Shown piece after piece: positions 33,285-44,089 of a DNA stretch of 64,000 nt. The position numbers and the translations under genes were made by a program. The notes beneath the pieces are model-generated. The model did no database searches. It saw only the letters and a list, made by a program, of their open reading frames with translations, and was not told the DNA's origin. The stretch spans positions 6,871,942 to 6,935,941 of the forward strand of contig CM038727.1 in NCBI GenBank assembly GCA_021613375.1. The letters are read 5' to 3'. This DNA is from Megaleporinus macrocephalus. Its lineage: Eukaryota; Chordata; Actinopteri; Characiformes; Anostomidae. Every line of letters begins with the position of its first letter. The stretch's first letter is position 1.

Positions 33285-33690
33285 TGTCTGACACCGGTCT
33301 GATTTTGTGATTCGGGCTCGTATGCAGCTTTTTGATTGGATGCACGGATTCTGGAATACCACTGATTTTTTCCCATAGAGAATGAATAGGATGGAAAAGT
33401 GCACACCAATCTACTGAACTTCTGCTCGACCGACAGACACCATGTCACATGCACTGACTCAGGGCAGACCCCCGACCACAACTGCAGTCTTGATTTGACC
33501 TGCACTCGTCTGTTTGTCATTTTTTCATCTCTCTTTTTTCCCCCCATAGAGTCCCATTAATTTTTGAGCGTACCCAAACATTACGGTTTCGTTAAACCGA
33601 CAGCCTCCAAACTGCCTGTACTCACTCAGAGCAGATACCCCCTGACCCCCACACTGACTCCCACTCCTTTCCTTGTCGTTTATTTTTATG
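33285..33690 (-). repeat. Dispersed repeat R, LINE-interrupted copy, left part
   Basis: Minus-strand copy of R with TAGAGAATGAATAGGATGG, CAGGGCAGACCCCCGACCAC and CAGCCTCCAAACTGCCTGTA. It breaks at TTTATTTTTATG where LINE sequence starts. R resumes after the LINE at ~34646 with TTCATCCCTC...CACTGCTTAAGC. Confidence 0.7.
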
Positions 33691-34488
33691 TCCTACAAGT
33701 ACCTCAGGCTTCCTACAAGTACCTCAGGCTTCCTACAAGTACCTCGGGCTGTGGCTGGACAGCAAGCTAGACTGGACTGCTAACACTGAGCACCTGTACA
33801 GGAAAGGACAGAGTAGGTTGTACTTTCTGAGGAGGCTGCGGTCCTTTGGCATCTGCAGGAAACTCCTGTGGATGTTCTATCAGTCTGTGGTGGCCAGTGT
33901 CCTGTTTTACACCGTGGTGTGCTGGGGAGGCAGCACATCCAAGAAGGACACATCCAGGCTGGACAAACTGATCAGGCGGGCTGGCTCAGTGATCGGCCTG
34001 AAACTGGACTCTCTGGTGACGGTGGCAGAGAAGAAGACAATGGACAAACTTCTGGACATTATGGACGATGCCAGTCATCCTCTGCACACCGTCATCAGCA
34101 ACCAGAGGAGTCTGTTCAGTGACCGACTGCTCCTACCCAAGTGCAGAACCAACAGACTCAAAAACTCCTTTGTCCTTCATGCCATCAGACTGTACAACTC
34201 CTCTCTGCAGGGGAGGAGGGGTCACAGGAGGACAGAGGATGGGATGGAGCAGTAGACTGATAATAACACAACCGGACTAAGTGCAATAACATTAGTTAAC
34301 ATTTAACATTAAACAAGTGCAATAACACTAGTTAACATAAACAAGTGCAATAATAGTGTGCAATACCTCCCAGTTAGATTTTTCTTTTTCTTTTCTTTTT
34401 CTTTATTTTGTACATTGGATTTTTTTAATTTATATTCCTTTCATATGTTTCTTGTGTGTTTATTGTAATTTATTGTGATGCTACTGGA

Positions 34489-34575
<87 letters not shown>

Positions 34576-34584
34576 CGTCTATCC

Positions 34585-34646
<62 letters not shown>
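33691..34646 (+). mobile_element. L2/CR1-type LINE, 5'-truncated, inserted in repeat R
   Basis: An open frame (33818-34255, 145 codons, starting inside the element) reads FLRRLRSFGICRKLLWMFYQ, SVVASVLFYTVVCWGGST, KLIRRAGSVIGL and SHPLHTVISNQRSLFSDRLL, the C-terminal end of an L2/CR1-superfamily reverse transcriptase. Upstream, YLGLWLDSKLDW is also readable. The 5' end starts with a 20-bp unit TCCTACAAGTACCTCAGGCT present three times (33691-33750). The 3' UTR ends in a ~158-bp (ATCT)n tail at 34489-34646. Little decay suggests a fairly young copy. Confidence 0.8.
34489..34646. repeat. (ATCT)n microsatellite, LINE tail
   Basis: About 39 units with one interruption near 34576 (CCGTCTATCC). It grew from the LINE 3' tail. 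Confidence 0.95.
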
Positions 34647-34719
34647 TCATCCCTCATGCCTCACACTGCTTAAGCTCCCTTAAGCTTAAGGTTCTCTGGT
34701 TCATTCATGGGCTCATTGG

Positions 34720-34940
34720 CGATTCCTTGTCCTGGCAACCTGGGTCCTTTCTGTCTGGAGTTTGAATGTGTCACTGTGTCTGGGTGGGTTTTTTCATGCA
34801 GTTAGGTGAGTTTAAGATTCTAAATTGCTCTGGGAGTGACTGGTAGTTCCAGCCTCCTGCCCAAAGAGTGCTGGGATAGACTCCAGTATCCCATGGGACG
34901 CTGAAGGATAGGCAGCGTAGAAGATGAGTGAGTGAGAATG
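34720..34940 (+). repeat. SINE, 5'-truncated, third subfamily
   Basis: GTCTGGAGTTTGAATGTG, GTGTCTGGGTGGGTTTTTTC, TAAATTGCTCTGGGAGTGAC, TGCTGGGATAGACTCCAG, and a tail ending in (GAGT)n match the middle and 3' part of fish SINEs. Its tail differs from those at 16.5 and 22.3 kb. Confidence 0.65.
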
Positions 34941-34989
34941 CTGTTAATGATTAAATTATTTATGAAGTTTGAAAAGAAATCAATGTAAT

Positions 34990-36625
34990 TTCTCCTTTAA
35001 CTGTTGAGATTTTGGCCTTTAGGGCCTTCAGGACTTGATTTGTCTTTGGTTCTTCTACTCTATGTGCATTTTTAAGTCTTTTTTATTCACCTTGTAGTTG
35101 ATGGAGGAATAAACTACTGACCCTACAACTAGAAACTAAGCAGGACACGTCACTCCAGGATGCTACCCTGCTGTAAAGGCACTTTGTAATCTTTTTTCTT
35201 TTTTTAGGGACCACCAGAATTTTTATTTTAGACACCTAGATGGTTTTTAACTGTTGAGATGTTGGCCTTTAGGGCTTTTAGGACTTGATTTCTTTTTGGT
35301 TATTCTAGTCCATGTGCATCTTTATGTGTTTTTCATACACTTTGTGATTGATGAAGCAATTAACTACTGACCCTACAACTAGAAACAGAGTAGGACGCGT
35401 GACTCCAAGATGCTCCTCTGCTGTAAATGCACTTTGTAAGCTTTTTCATTTTTTCAGGGACCACCAGAATTTTGATTGTAGACACCTAGATCATCTTTAA
35501 TTGTTGAGAATTTGGCCTTTGGGGCTTTTAGGACCCTTTTATCCACCTTGTGGAGCAGGACACATCACTCCAGGCTGTTCCCCTGCTGTGTAAAGCACTT
35601 TGTAAGCATTTTCATTTTTTAGAGACCACCAGAATTTTGATTGTAGACACCTAAATGGTCTTTAATTATTGAGAATTTGGTCTTAAGGGCTTTAAGGACT
35701 TGATTTGTCTTAGGTTCTTCTACTCTATGTGTCTTTTTCATCCACCTTGTAGTTGATAGAGTAAGACACGTCTAAAAAAGCACTTTGTAAGCATTTTCTT
35801 TTTCAGGGACCACCAGAATGTTGATTTTAGACACCTAAATGTTCTTTGACTGTTGAGATTTTGCCCTTTAGGGCTTTTAGGACTCTTTAATCCACATTGT
35901 GGAGCAGGACACATCACTCTGGGACACTGCTCTGCTGTAAAAGCAATTTGTAAGCATTTTATTAACAGGGACCACCAGAATTTGATTTTAGACACTTAGA
36001 TGGTCTTTAACTGTTGAGATTTTGGCCTTAAGGGCTTTTAGGACTTGCTTTGTTTTTGGTTATTCTCCTCTATGTGCATTTTTATGTTTTTTCATTCACC
36101 TTGTAGTTGATGAAGCAATTAACTACTGACCCTGGTAACAGTCATCTGAGCAGGACTCGTTACTCCGGGATTGTACCCTTCTGTAAAGGCACTTTGTAAG
36201 CATTTTCTACTTTTAGGGACCACCAGAATTTTCATTTTACACACCTAGGTGGTCTTTGACTGTCGAGATTTTGCCCTTTAGGGCTTTTAGGACTCTTTAA
36301 TCCACATTGTGGAGCAGGACACATCACTCTGGGATGCTCCCCTACTGTAAATGCACTTTGTAAGCATTTTCTTCTTTTAAAGACCACCAGAAATTTGATT
36401 TTAGACACCTAGATGGCCTTTAACTGTTGAGATTTTGGCCTTCAGGGCTTTTAGGACTTGTTTTGTTTTTGGTTATTCTCCTCTATGTGCATTTTTATGT
36501 TTTTTTCATTCACCTTGTAGTTGATGGAGCAATAACCCACTGACCCTACAACTGGAAACAGAGCAGGATGCGTCACTCCGGGGTGCTCCCCTGCTGTAAA
36601 TGCACTTTGTAAGCATTTTTGAGTG
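34990..36625. repeat. Macrosatellite S, block 1
   Basis: About seven units of up to ~240 bp. Each carries GGGACCACCAGAATTT, TAGACACCTAGATGGT, GTTGAGATTTTGGCCTTTAG, then GAAACAGAGCAGGACACGTC and CTGTAAAAGCACTTTGTAAG. Short units (~165 bp) lack the middle part, so full and deleted forms alternate. Confidence 0.9.
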
Positions 36626-36639
36626 AATTTGGTAAAAGG

Positions 36640-37045
36640 GACACAAAGGCTACAGATTTCACAACCCCTTACTCTCCGATACGGGTCGGTATAGCGTCGT
36701 GTTGAAACCTTCACGCTTTACACCAGAAAAACGAACGCCACGACAGAGCATATTTACTGAAGGCCAAAGGAGCTCTGGAGCAGCTTTGGGTAATTCGACC
36801 TCGCTCGCTTTGTCCAGGGGTTTCAACATCAGCCAAAATACAGTCCGAGCTAGTGACGCCGTTTCCACTGGCTCATTACAAATACTGTCCCCTCTGGCTA
36901 CGCCGGCATTCCAGGGATCAAGAAGCAACCTAAGAGCGCCTCTTCTTAGAAGACAAGTTCCACTCATGCTACGTAAATGGCTAAAAGAGACCAGCCAGCC
37001 AGCCGTCAGTGTCTCTGGATGAAAGGTCAGCGTAAGCACTAGCGG
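36640..37045. promoter_or_regulatory. Unique GC-richer island between satellite blocks
   Basis: Repeat-free, with overlapping long frames on both strands (126 codons minus, 107 plus) and no recognised domain. It looks like a conserved non-coding element or an unrecognised exon. Which of these is not decidable by eye. Confidence 0.22.
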
Positions 37046-37930
37046 ACGCAGCGTGTTTGTATAGGCAGGCCTCTGACTGCTGACCTGGGGCCAGTGTCTT
37101 TACTATTGTTGTGGTGGTTGGGGTAGAGGAAGCAGGCCTGAGGTCAGCATGCTAAGGTCTATTCAGAATAATGATCAAAGATGGGGAGATAATCCTCTGG
37201 TTGCTGCTGGATTTTGTCCTGTCAGCAGTGCTTCTCAGGGCTTAGGCTTAATGCTGAGAGCGAGTAGGTGGGCAGAGGAACTACAGAGGTTTAGGCTGAT
37301 GGAGCTGATAGAACACAGACACACACATAAACCGCTGTATGTAACTAACACTGTCATAAATGATGTCACGCCACATTCAGAAAACTAATCATACTGTAGG
37401 TACTTTAATTCAAGCCTGTGATATTAATGATGGAGCTGTTAAGCATATTCTGGCCTGTCAGCTAGTGGACCAGCCTAAGTCTGGATGTTAATTCTAACTA
37501 ATGTTAACCAGCCCCTCGGTTTAAACAAATCCTACTTCTTACTTGTACTTGGAGTCACAGATGATTTCATTACCAGTGCAATGATCAGTAATAATACAGA
37601 GTTCAGTTGTGAGGTGGTCAGTGTGTAAGCCAATCAGATTTGTGGACCAGAAATATCTCCTGCTGTTATAATAACAGCGTAAGCCGCCTAAGAATAAGTA
37701 GGATGTAAGCTGAGTATCACATTATCTTATTTTGCTTAACTTAAGGTACCAGATATTTACACTGGTAACTCCTAACAATCAGGGTATCTGAGTTTTCCAA
37801 GTCTGGTCTTGCATATTTATGTGTTTAAATTCTGAACATATTCAGACCCCAGCTTCCTAACAGCATCTCAACTGGTAGAGATAGCCACTCAACCATTCAA
37901 CAATCACCTGTGTTGTGATAACTGAGATCT
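37046..37930. other. No feature seen
   Basis: Unique sequence between the two macrosatellite blocks. Confidence 0.3.
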
Positions 37931-37934
37931 GTGG

Positions 37935-38641
37935 ACTATATATTTTAAGGGGCCACCAGAATTTAGATTTTAGACACCTAGATGGTCTTTAACTGTTGAA
38001 ATGTTGGCCTTTAAGGCTTTTAGGACTTGATCTGTCTGTGGTTGTTCTAGTCCATGTGTATTTTCATGTCTTTTTCATCCAACTCGTAGATGATGGAGCA
38101 ATAAACTACTGACCCTACAACTGGAAACAGAGCAGGACACTTTGTAAGCATTTTCTTTTTTTAGGGACCACCAGAATTTAGATTTTAGACACCTAGATGG
38201 TCTTTAACTGTTGAGAATTTGGCCTTTAGGGCTTTCAGGACTTTTTTATCCACACTGCGGAGCAGGACACGTCACTCCGGGATGCTCCCCTGCTGTAAAA
38301 GCACTTTGTAAGCATTTTATTTTTTATAAATGTGCATTTTTATGTCTTTTTCATCCACCTTGAAGTTGATGGAGTAAGACACAACTAAGGAACACTTAGT
38401 AAGCATTTTCTTGTTTAGGGACCACCATTTGTTCTAGACACCTGGATGGTTTTTAACTGTCGTGATTTTGGACTTGATCTGTCTTTGGTTATTCTAGTCC
38501 ATGTGTATTTTCATGTCTTTTTCATCCACCTTGTAGGTGATGGAGCAATAAAGTACTGACCCTACAACTAGAAACAGAGCAGGACACGTCACTCCTGGAT
38601 GCTCCTCTGCTGTAAAAGCACTTTGTAAGCATATTTGAGTA
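37935..38641. repeat. Macrosatellite S, block 2
   Basis: About three to four units of the same family as 34990-36625, same orientation. The last unit ends in GTAAGCATATTTGAGTA, the left arm of the (TA)n hairpin. Confidence 0.9.
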
Positions 38642-38642
38642 A

Positions 38643-38739
<97 letters not shown>

Positions 38740-38750
38740 TCAAATATGCT

Positions 38751-38794
<44 letters not shown>
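38625..38794. repeat. (TA)n hairpin with perfect 17-bp arms
   Basis: GTAAGCATATTTGAGTA at 38625-38641 is the exact reverse complement of TACTCAAATATGCTTAC at 38737-38753. Between them is (TA)n (38645-38738), and another (TA)n follows (38754-38794). The block can fold into a long cruciform. Confidence 0.9.
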
Positions 38795-38797
<3 letters not shown>

Positions 38798-39221
38798 TAC
38801 CGCTCAAAGTTTAAGATAACTTTAGAATTTAATTTCATGCAATTTTCATGCAATTTACAAACAATATATTCCATTGCACAATTAATGTAAGTGTATCAGA
38901 TGATTTTTGATGAATAAAAATGTTTGTATTAAAGTCTATTTTTGTATAGAGGCTTATTTTGCATGTAGTCCTATTATCAGCAATTCTCAGTCCTCTGTCT
39001 AAATCTCCTGGTACGACCACCAATCCAAGTTAAGGATGTTATTGGACTAATTGGTTGTTAGGACACTCTTGCTCAATTGTGATGCACAGCTGAAAAACAT
39101 TCTACTAATAAGTGAGTATAAAAGGGAACAACATTCTAGGTTAGTTTAGTATCTGAAGATCAGCAGTTGATTGAACACAAGAACATTTTACTATGATCCC
39201 AAACTTTTGAGTGGTAGTGTA
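38793..39221. mobile_element. Tc1-like MITE with TA target duplication
   Basis: Element 38795-39219 begins CACTACCGCTCAAAGTTTAA and ends CCCAAACTTTTGAGTGGTAGTG, an inverted pair typical of fish Tc1/mariner ends, flanked by TA on both sides. At 425 bp it is an internal-deletion derivative with no transposase frame. It inserted into the (TA)n array. Confidence 0.8.
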
Positions 39222-40645
39222 CATGTACTTGACATACTGTGCTCATATGAATTTATACTGTGCTCTTAACCTTTCGATGCACAAGCTAAACAAACCCCTT
39301 CTAATACACAACATAGGGGTTAAACTGGCCCTGTATTCATTTCCTATGTTACTGTATGTATTGCTGAGTATCTCTTTGGTAAATCTACTGAAATCAGTTT
39401 ATTTTATTATTTAATGTTCCAGGTGTTCATTACTTAAAAATCTTGTTTTTGATCTTAAATCATTATTTTAATTCTTGTTTATTTACTTCATAAACAAAAA
39501 CAGTGTTTGTAAATATGTTCCAGACTGCAAATGTTTACATATCTCATTAGGTTAATCTCATTAATCAAATATCATAGTGAATACATAAGGGTTAATTCTG
39601 AGCCATGTTGTGTATGTTATAAAACAGGGATGCAAAAATTATTTTTATTTTTAAAAAAAGTAAATAATAAAAGTGAAATCAGGATTTGTGAAGATCAAAA
39701 AGAAGAAACTGAGGAATACATAGAAGCTTAAATGCTGAAATTAATTTATTGCAAAAATATAGAAAATAAAATCTGAGTGTTAAGGTAAATGTTAATAACT
39801 TAGGAATTAATTTGACATTATCTCAGACTTTACTTAATGCATACTTAAAATGATGTTAGTCCTTATTTCCATTATAAGTTAATTAATTAACAGATATATT
39901 CTTAATTAAAAGTGTTACTGTTTCTTATTAAATACCTGTATTTTCATAAACTTTGGAACTGTTACTTTGCTGGAGCGTTTTGTCCCATTCAACGAGTTCA
40001 GAGCAGCTAAATGTCACGTACTGTGAAGCGTATTCACGCATTTGTGATGTTCTAGTTTCAGCAGCTGCGCTCTCGCAGTATAAACACAGTGAAAAAGACG
40101 TTAGTGAACCCATCAGTCCTTCGCACTATTATACTATCACACGTTCCATTAACAGAAAGCCGGTGCTCTCAGTGAAATGAGCCCCGAGCCTGCGATGATT
40201 GACTTTATAGCCCTCATGGTCCTGACTATTAGCCGGCCATTAGCGTTGGCTGCTGACCTGGCCTATGACATCACCCGCAGGGCCGAAAGCAGCTAGAACG
40301 TCGTATGTTTTTTTTTTCTCACTGGTGGAATTCGCACACAAAAGCCGCTGGGCTCCTCTATCTCCACATCAGAGTGGACGCAGCAGTTTTGAAAGGCTCT
40401 AACAGGATTAAGGTCAAGCCTGTCCACTCCCTCTACAGCTCCTGCAGTCCGGCCCCCAGTTCCCCCCACCTTTACGCTCATGTACTCCGTCCTGTCCAGG
40501 CTTCTGTACATCATTTCTTTTCTTATGTTAGTGTCTAATATGTATTTACTTCTTTTCCAGGTTCTTTAGATTGTGTGCAATGTAATATGTATTTATTATA
40601 TAGTAGCATAACTGTTTCAGTCCCATCATGAATATTAAGCTGGCT
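39222..40645. other. No feature seen
   Basis: Unique sequence, AT-rich to ~39.9 kb and more balanced from 40.0 to 40.5 kb. Overlapping frames at 39928-40180 and 40293-40538 on both strands have no recognised domain. Confidence 0.3.
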
Positions 40646-40649
40646 TCAT

Positions 40650-41268
40650 GCAGTGAAGTCACTTGAAAGCTTTACAAAACGAAGTTGCGACTGAGTTGCT
40701 TGAAATAAAGGGCCCTGCAACTCATTTGAAACTCAGCCACTACAGCTGTAATGCAGTGAAGTCACTTTAAAGCTTTGTGAAGCTAAATTGCGACTGAATT
40801 GCATAAAATAAAGCACGCTGGATCGCATTTGAAACTCAGCCACTACAGTTACAAAGCAGTGAAGTCACTTTAAAGCTTTGTGAAACTAAATTGCGAATGG
40901 GTTGCACGAAATAAGGCACTCTGCAACACATTTGAAAGTCAGCCACTACAGTTGCAATGCAGTGAAGTCACTTTAAAGCTTTGTGAAACTAAATTGCGAA
41001 TGGGTTGCACGAAATAAGGCACCCTGCAACTCATTTGAATCTCAGCCACTGCACTTGCAATGCAGTGAAATCACTTGAAAGCTTCAGAAAACTAAATTGC
41101 AACTGAGCTGCATGAAATAAAGGGCCCCAAAACTCATTTGAAATTCAGCCACTACAGTTGGAATGCAGTGAAATCACTTGAAAGCTTCACGAAACTAAAC
41201 TGCGACTAAGTTGCACGAAATAAAGCACCCTGCAACTCATTTGAAACTCAGCCGCAACAGTATTAAGT
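40650..41268. repeat. ~103-bp tandem repeat, six copies
   Basis: Each unit has GCAGTGAAGTCACTTGAAAG, TGAAACTAAATTGCGACTGA and GCAACTCATTTGAAACTCAG. Copies are moderately diverged. Confidence 0.9.
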
Positions 41269-41479
41269 TTGTGAAACAAGTTCAAGAAAATAGCCAATCA
41301 AAATGCCAACTGCTTGTCACATGATCACATCGAATGAAACACTTTCACATCTACAGTAAAGCAGAAGAAGGCCTACTTGCCAGCTGAAACTGGGACCCCC
41401 ATCCACCACCTGGCACAATGCTGGTAGTTTGTCTTCAGTTTTATTTTTTTATTTTTTTATTTTTTTTAAGGCCCAACAA

Positions 41480-41870
41480 TAAACGTGAGATTTTTAAGGC
41501 TAACGTGGCTCCAACCAGCTGCATTAACCTGCCAGCTGATACGAACAGCTGTTCAAACAGCTGCTTGTGCCGCCGTTTATACTTTAGTCGCTGTTAATGT
41601 CATGTACGTATCCAGATTTATCTTCTCTTCTACCATCTACTGCATGTCCTCTGATTTCACACTGAGCTCAGACTCATCAATGAAATTTATTACAGCAGAC
41701 GAGACCGAGTTAGAGTCCGCGAAGAACTTCTTGTGCTTCCAGGACAGGAGGCGTGAGGCATCAATGGAAACGGCCATTAAATATTCATATTCCAAAGGCT
41801 TATAATACATTCCACCAATCACAGATTCTTAAACTACAGTCCTTTAGCTTTGAGTGACCTGAGACCCTAA
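41480..41870. promoter_or_regulatory. Candidate regulatory island with four CAGCTG E-boxes
   Basis: CAGCTG occurs at 41516, 41533, 41546 and 41558, i.e. four palindromic E-boxes in 48 bp with 12-17 bp spacing. Repeat-free sequence follows, including GGCCATTAAATATTCATATT and CCAAAGGCTTATAA. CAGCTG is bound by class II bHLH dimers. Enhancer activity is inference. Confidence 0.35.
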
Positions 41871-41899
41871 TTAGGTTTAGATCTTGTGATTACACAGCA

Positions 41900-43720
41900 C
41901 ATCACCAAAATCCAAAAACACAGTGTCCCTGCAGGCTCTTAAAAAGTCGTAAAATGTCTCAAATTCTAAATAGAATTCCTTAAAAAGACTTAAAAACGAC
42001 CAGATCATCATATTTTTCTTCAAAACACAACTACAAATTTACTTATCTGACCAACAATCACCGGTGAAGTACCTCTCTGACACGTGTGATACCACTTGAA
42101 AACACAACAACACGTTTAAGGTGGAGAAAACCAAAAAACAACAGAAGCAGAAAATCTAAATCTAAAAAAAGCACAAATCTTTTATAATTTTAGCAAATTT
42201 ATTTGCTGTAAATCTATTTTCCGTCATTTTCAGTCTATTTTTGACAAATATTCTAATGTTCATACTAAATATATTGACTCAAATCTGAAACATATCTGGA
42301 AATCTGTTTCAGTAGTGACAGTTACACACTGATTTTTAATTGAATTTTAAAATTCAATTTCAAAATTAAAAAAAACATCTTCAAAGAAGTATAAATGATT
42401 ATGCTCATAATTTTTACTATGATTATTACTATTTAAAAGTATTTTGTGTTTTCAACTAAAGATCAACTGTTAAAATTTTTTGGCCAACAATTAAAAGGGA
42501 ACTAAGAGACATATTACCTATAATCACTGGTCTATCAATACTGAATCTATTTCAGTAGGTACAGTTCTTAATGTTACACAATGTTGTAAATTGAATTTAG
42601 AAATTCAACTTCAGAATATATAATTTTTAGCTCCAATTTAAAAGAAATATCTTATAACATCTTATAAGTATTAATTATTATATTTATTATTTTATTATTG
42701 TTGTTAATTATTATTTTAAGGTATTCTTTATTTTCAACTCAAGCTCAACTGTTATAAGGTGCAATTTTAATTTTAATTTTATTTTTTTTAATTCAATTTT
42801 AAATTTAATGTGAAAGTGAGAAACTGTGATTCTGGTTGAAACAGCTGGAGCGGCAGCAGAAAAACAGTGAGAACTTCACTCATGTGTAACTATTTCAGGG
42901 TTCTAACAGAAGGACATTAAACACATGACCTATAATCACTGGTCAAGTACTTCCCTGACGCATGTGATACCAATTAAAAATACAACATCCTGTTTTATGT
43001 GCAAAAAAAAACAAAAGCAAGAAAATAAATAGTGTAAATGAGAAGTGAAAATAGCAAAACATTACCTTAAAAAATAGCAGAATTATTTACTTAGATGATC
43101 AATGTCATACCACATACCATATCCCACCATGTTTGATAATATCTTCAAATTTATTCACTGTAAATCTATTTTCTGTTACTTTTTTCATCTTGAATTTAGA
43201 CATTCAACTTCAGAATTTATAGCTTTTAGCTTTAATTTAAAGGAAATAAAATAAAATCTTAAAAATAAAGTATCAAATACTATATTTATAATTTCATTAT
43301 TTCTGATTATTATTATTTTAAGGTATTTCTTATGTTTAACTCAAGCTCAACTGTTAAAAGGTGCACTAACATTTCACCTACTTCCCTGACGCATGTGATA
43401 CCACTTAGAAAAACACAACATCCTGTTTGCTGTGCAGAAAACAGAAAAACAACAAAAGCAGGAAAAGAAATTTGAGAACAAAGCACAAATAAAAAGTGAT
43501 AATAACAAAAATTAACTAAAACAAACAGCAGAATTAATTGATTTGTGACCAACTTCATAGCACATACCGTATCCCACAATCTATAATCATTTAAATCTAT
43601 TTTCAGTTCATTTTTCCTTTTCTTTCAGTCTATTTTTAACAAACATTCTCATTTCCATACAGAACTAAACATATTGACTGAAATCTTAATATCCACACCT
43701 TCAACAGAACATGCTTAGTT
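41900..43720. repeat. AT-rich degenerate long-period repeat
   Basis: Three diverged copies share a CTTCCCTGACGCATGTGATA-like block (about 42070, 42950, 43380), ACAACATCCTGTTT and long runs of A-rich sequence. GTGAAAGTGAGAAACTGTGA followed by GTGAGAACTTCACTC occurs near 42810 and again at 47.75 and 48.2 kb. No coding capacity. Confidence 0.6.
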
Positions 43721-44089
43721 TCATCGAGCCCATAAATGATAATCATTTCAATCAAAAATTTTCAAATTGAGCCAAAGCAAATGGCCTTAACAAACAAAAA
43801 CCACTAACTGCTGATGGATTAAAAATAAAAGCTCTGTTTTGATGCTCAACCTCCAACAATGTGTGCCTTATGTTGAGAGACGTATTTCAGCACCTTTTCG
43901 ACTGCTATCAAATTCCCCTGCATGAAAGGACAGCTGTCACCGAGAGCGGAGTGATAAAGCACTTGGCTTGAGGTCCTGACACATAACAGCAGAGCGTGGA
44001 TTGGATTTCCACACAGTTGGCCGTTCTTTCATGCATTCCTGTGTTTTTGGGAGCTTTTAGAGAACAAAACAAAAAAAAACTCTCTGCAA

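Noticed and set aside
34456..34765. Ser-Ile-Tyr-Leu repeat proteins
   Set aside because: Translation of the (ATCT)n LINE tail.
36659..37039. Overlapping frames (126 minus, 107 plus) as a gene
   Set aside because: Open on both strands with no recognisable domain, start context or splice pattern. Kept only as a candidate non-coding island.
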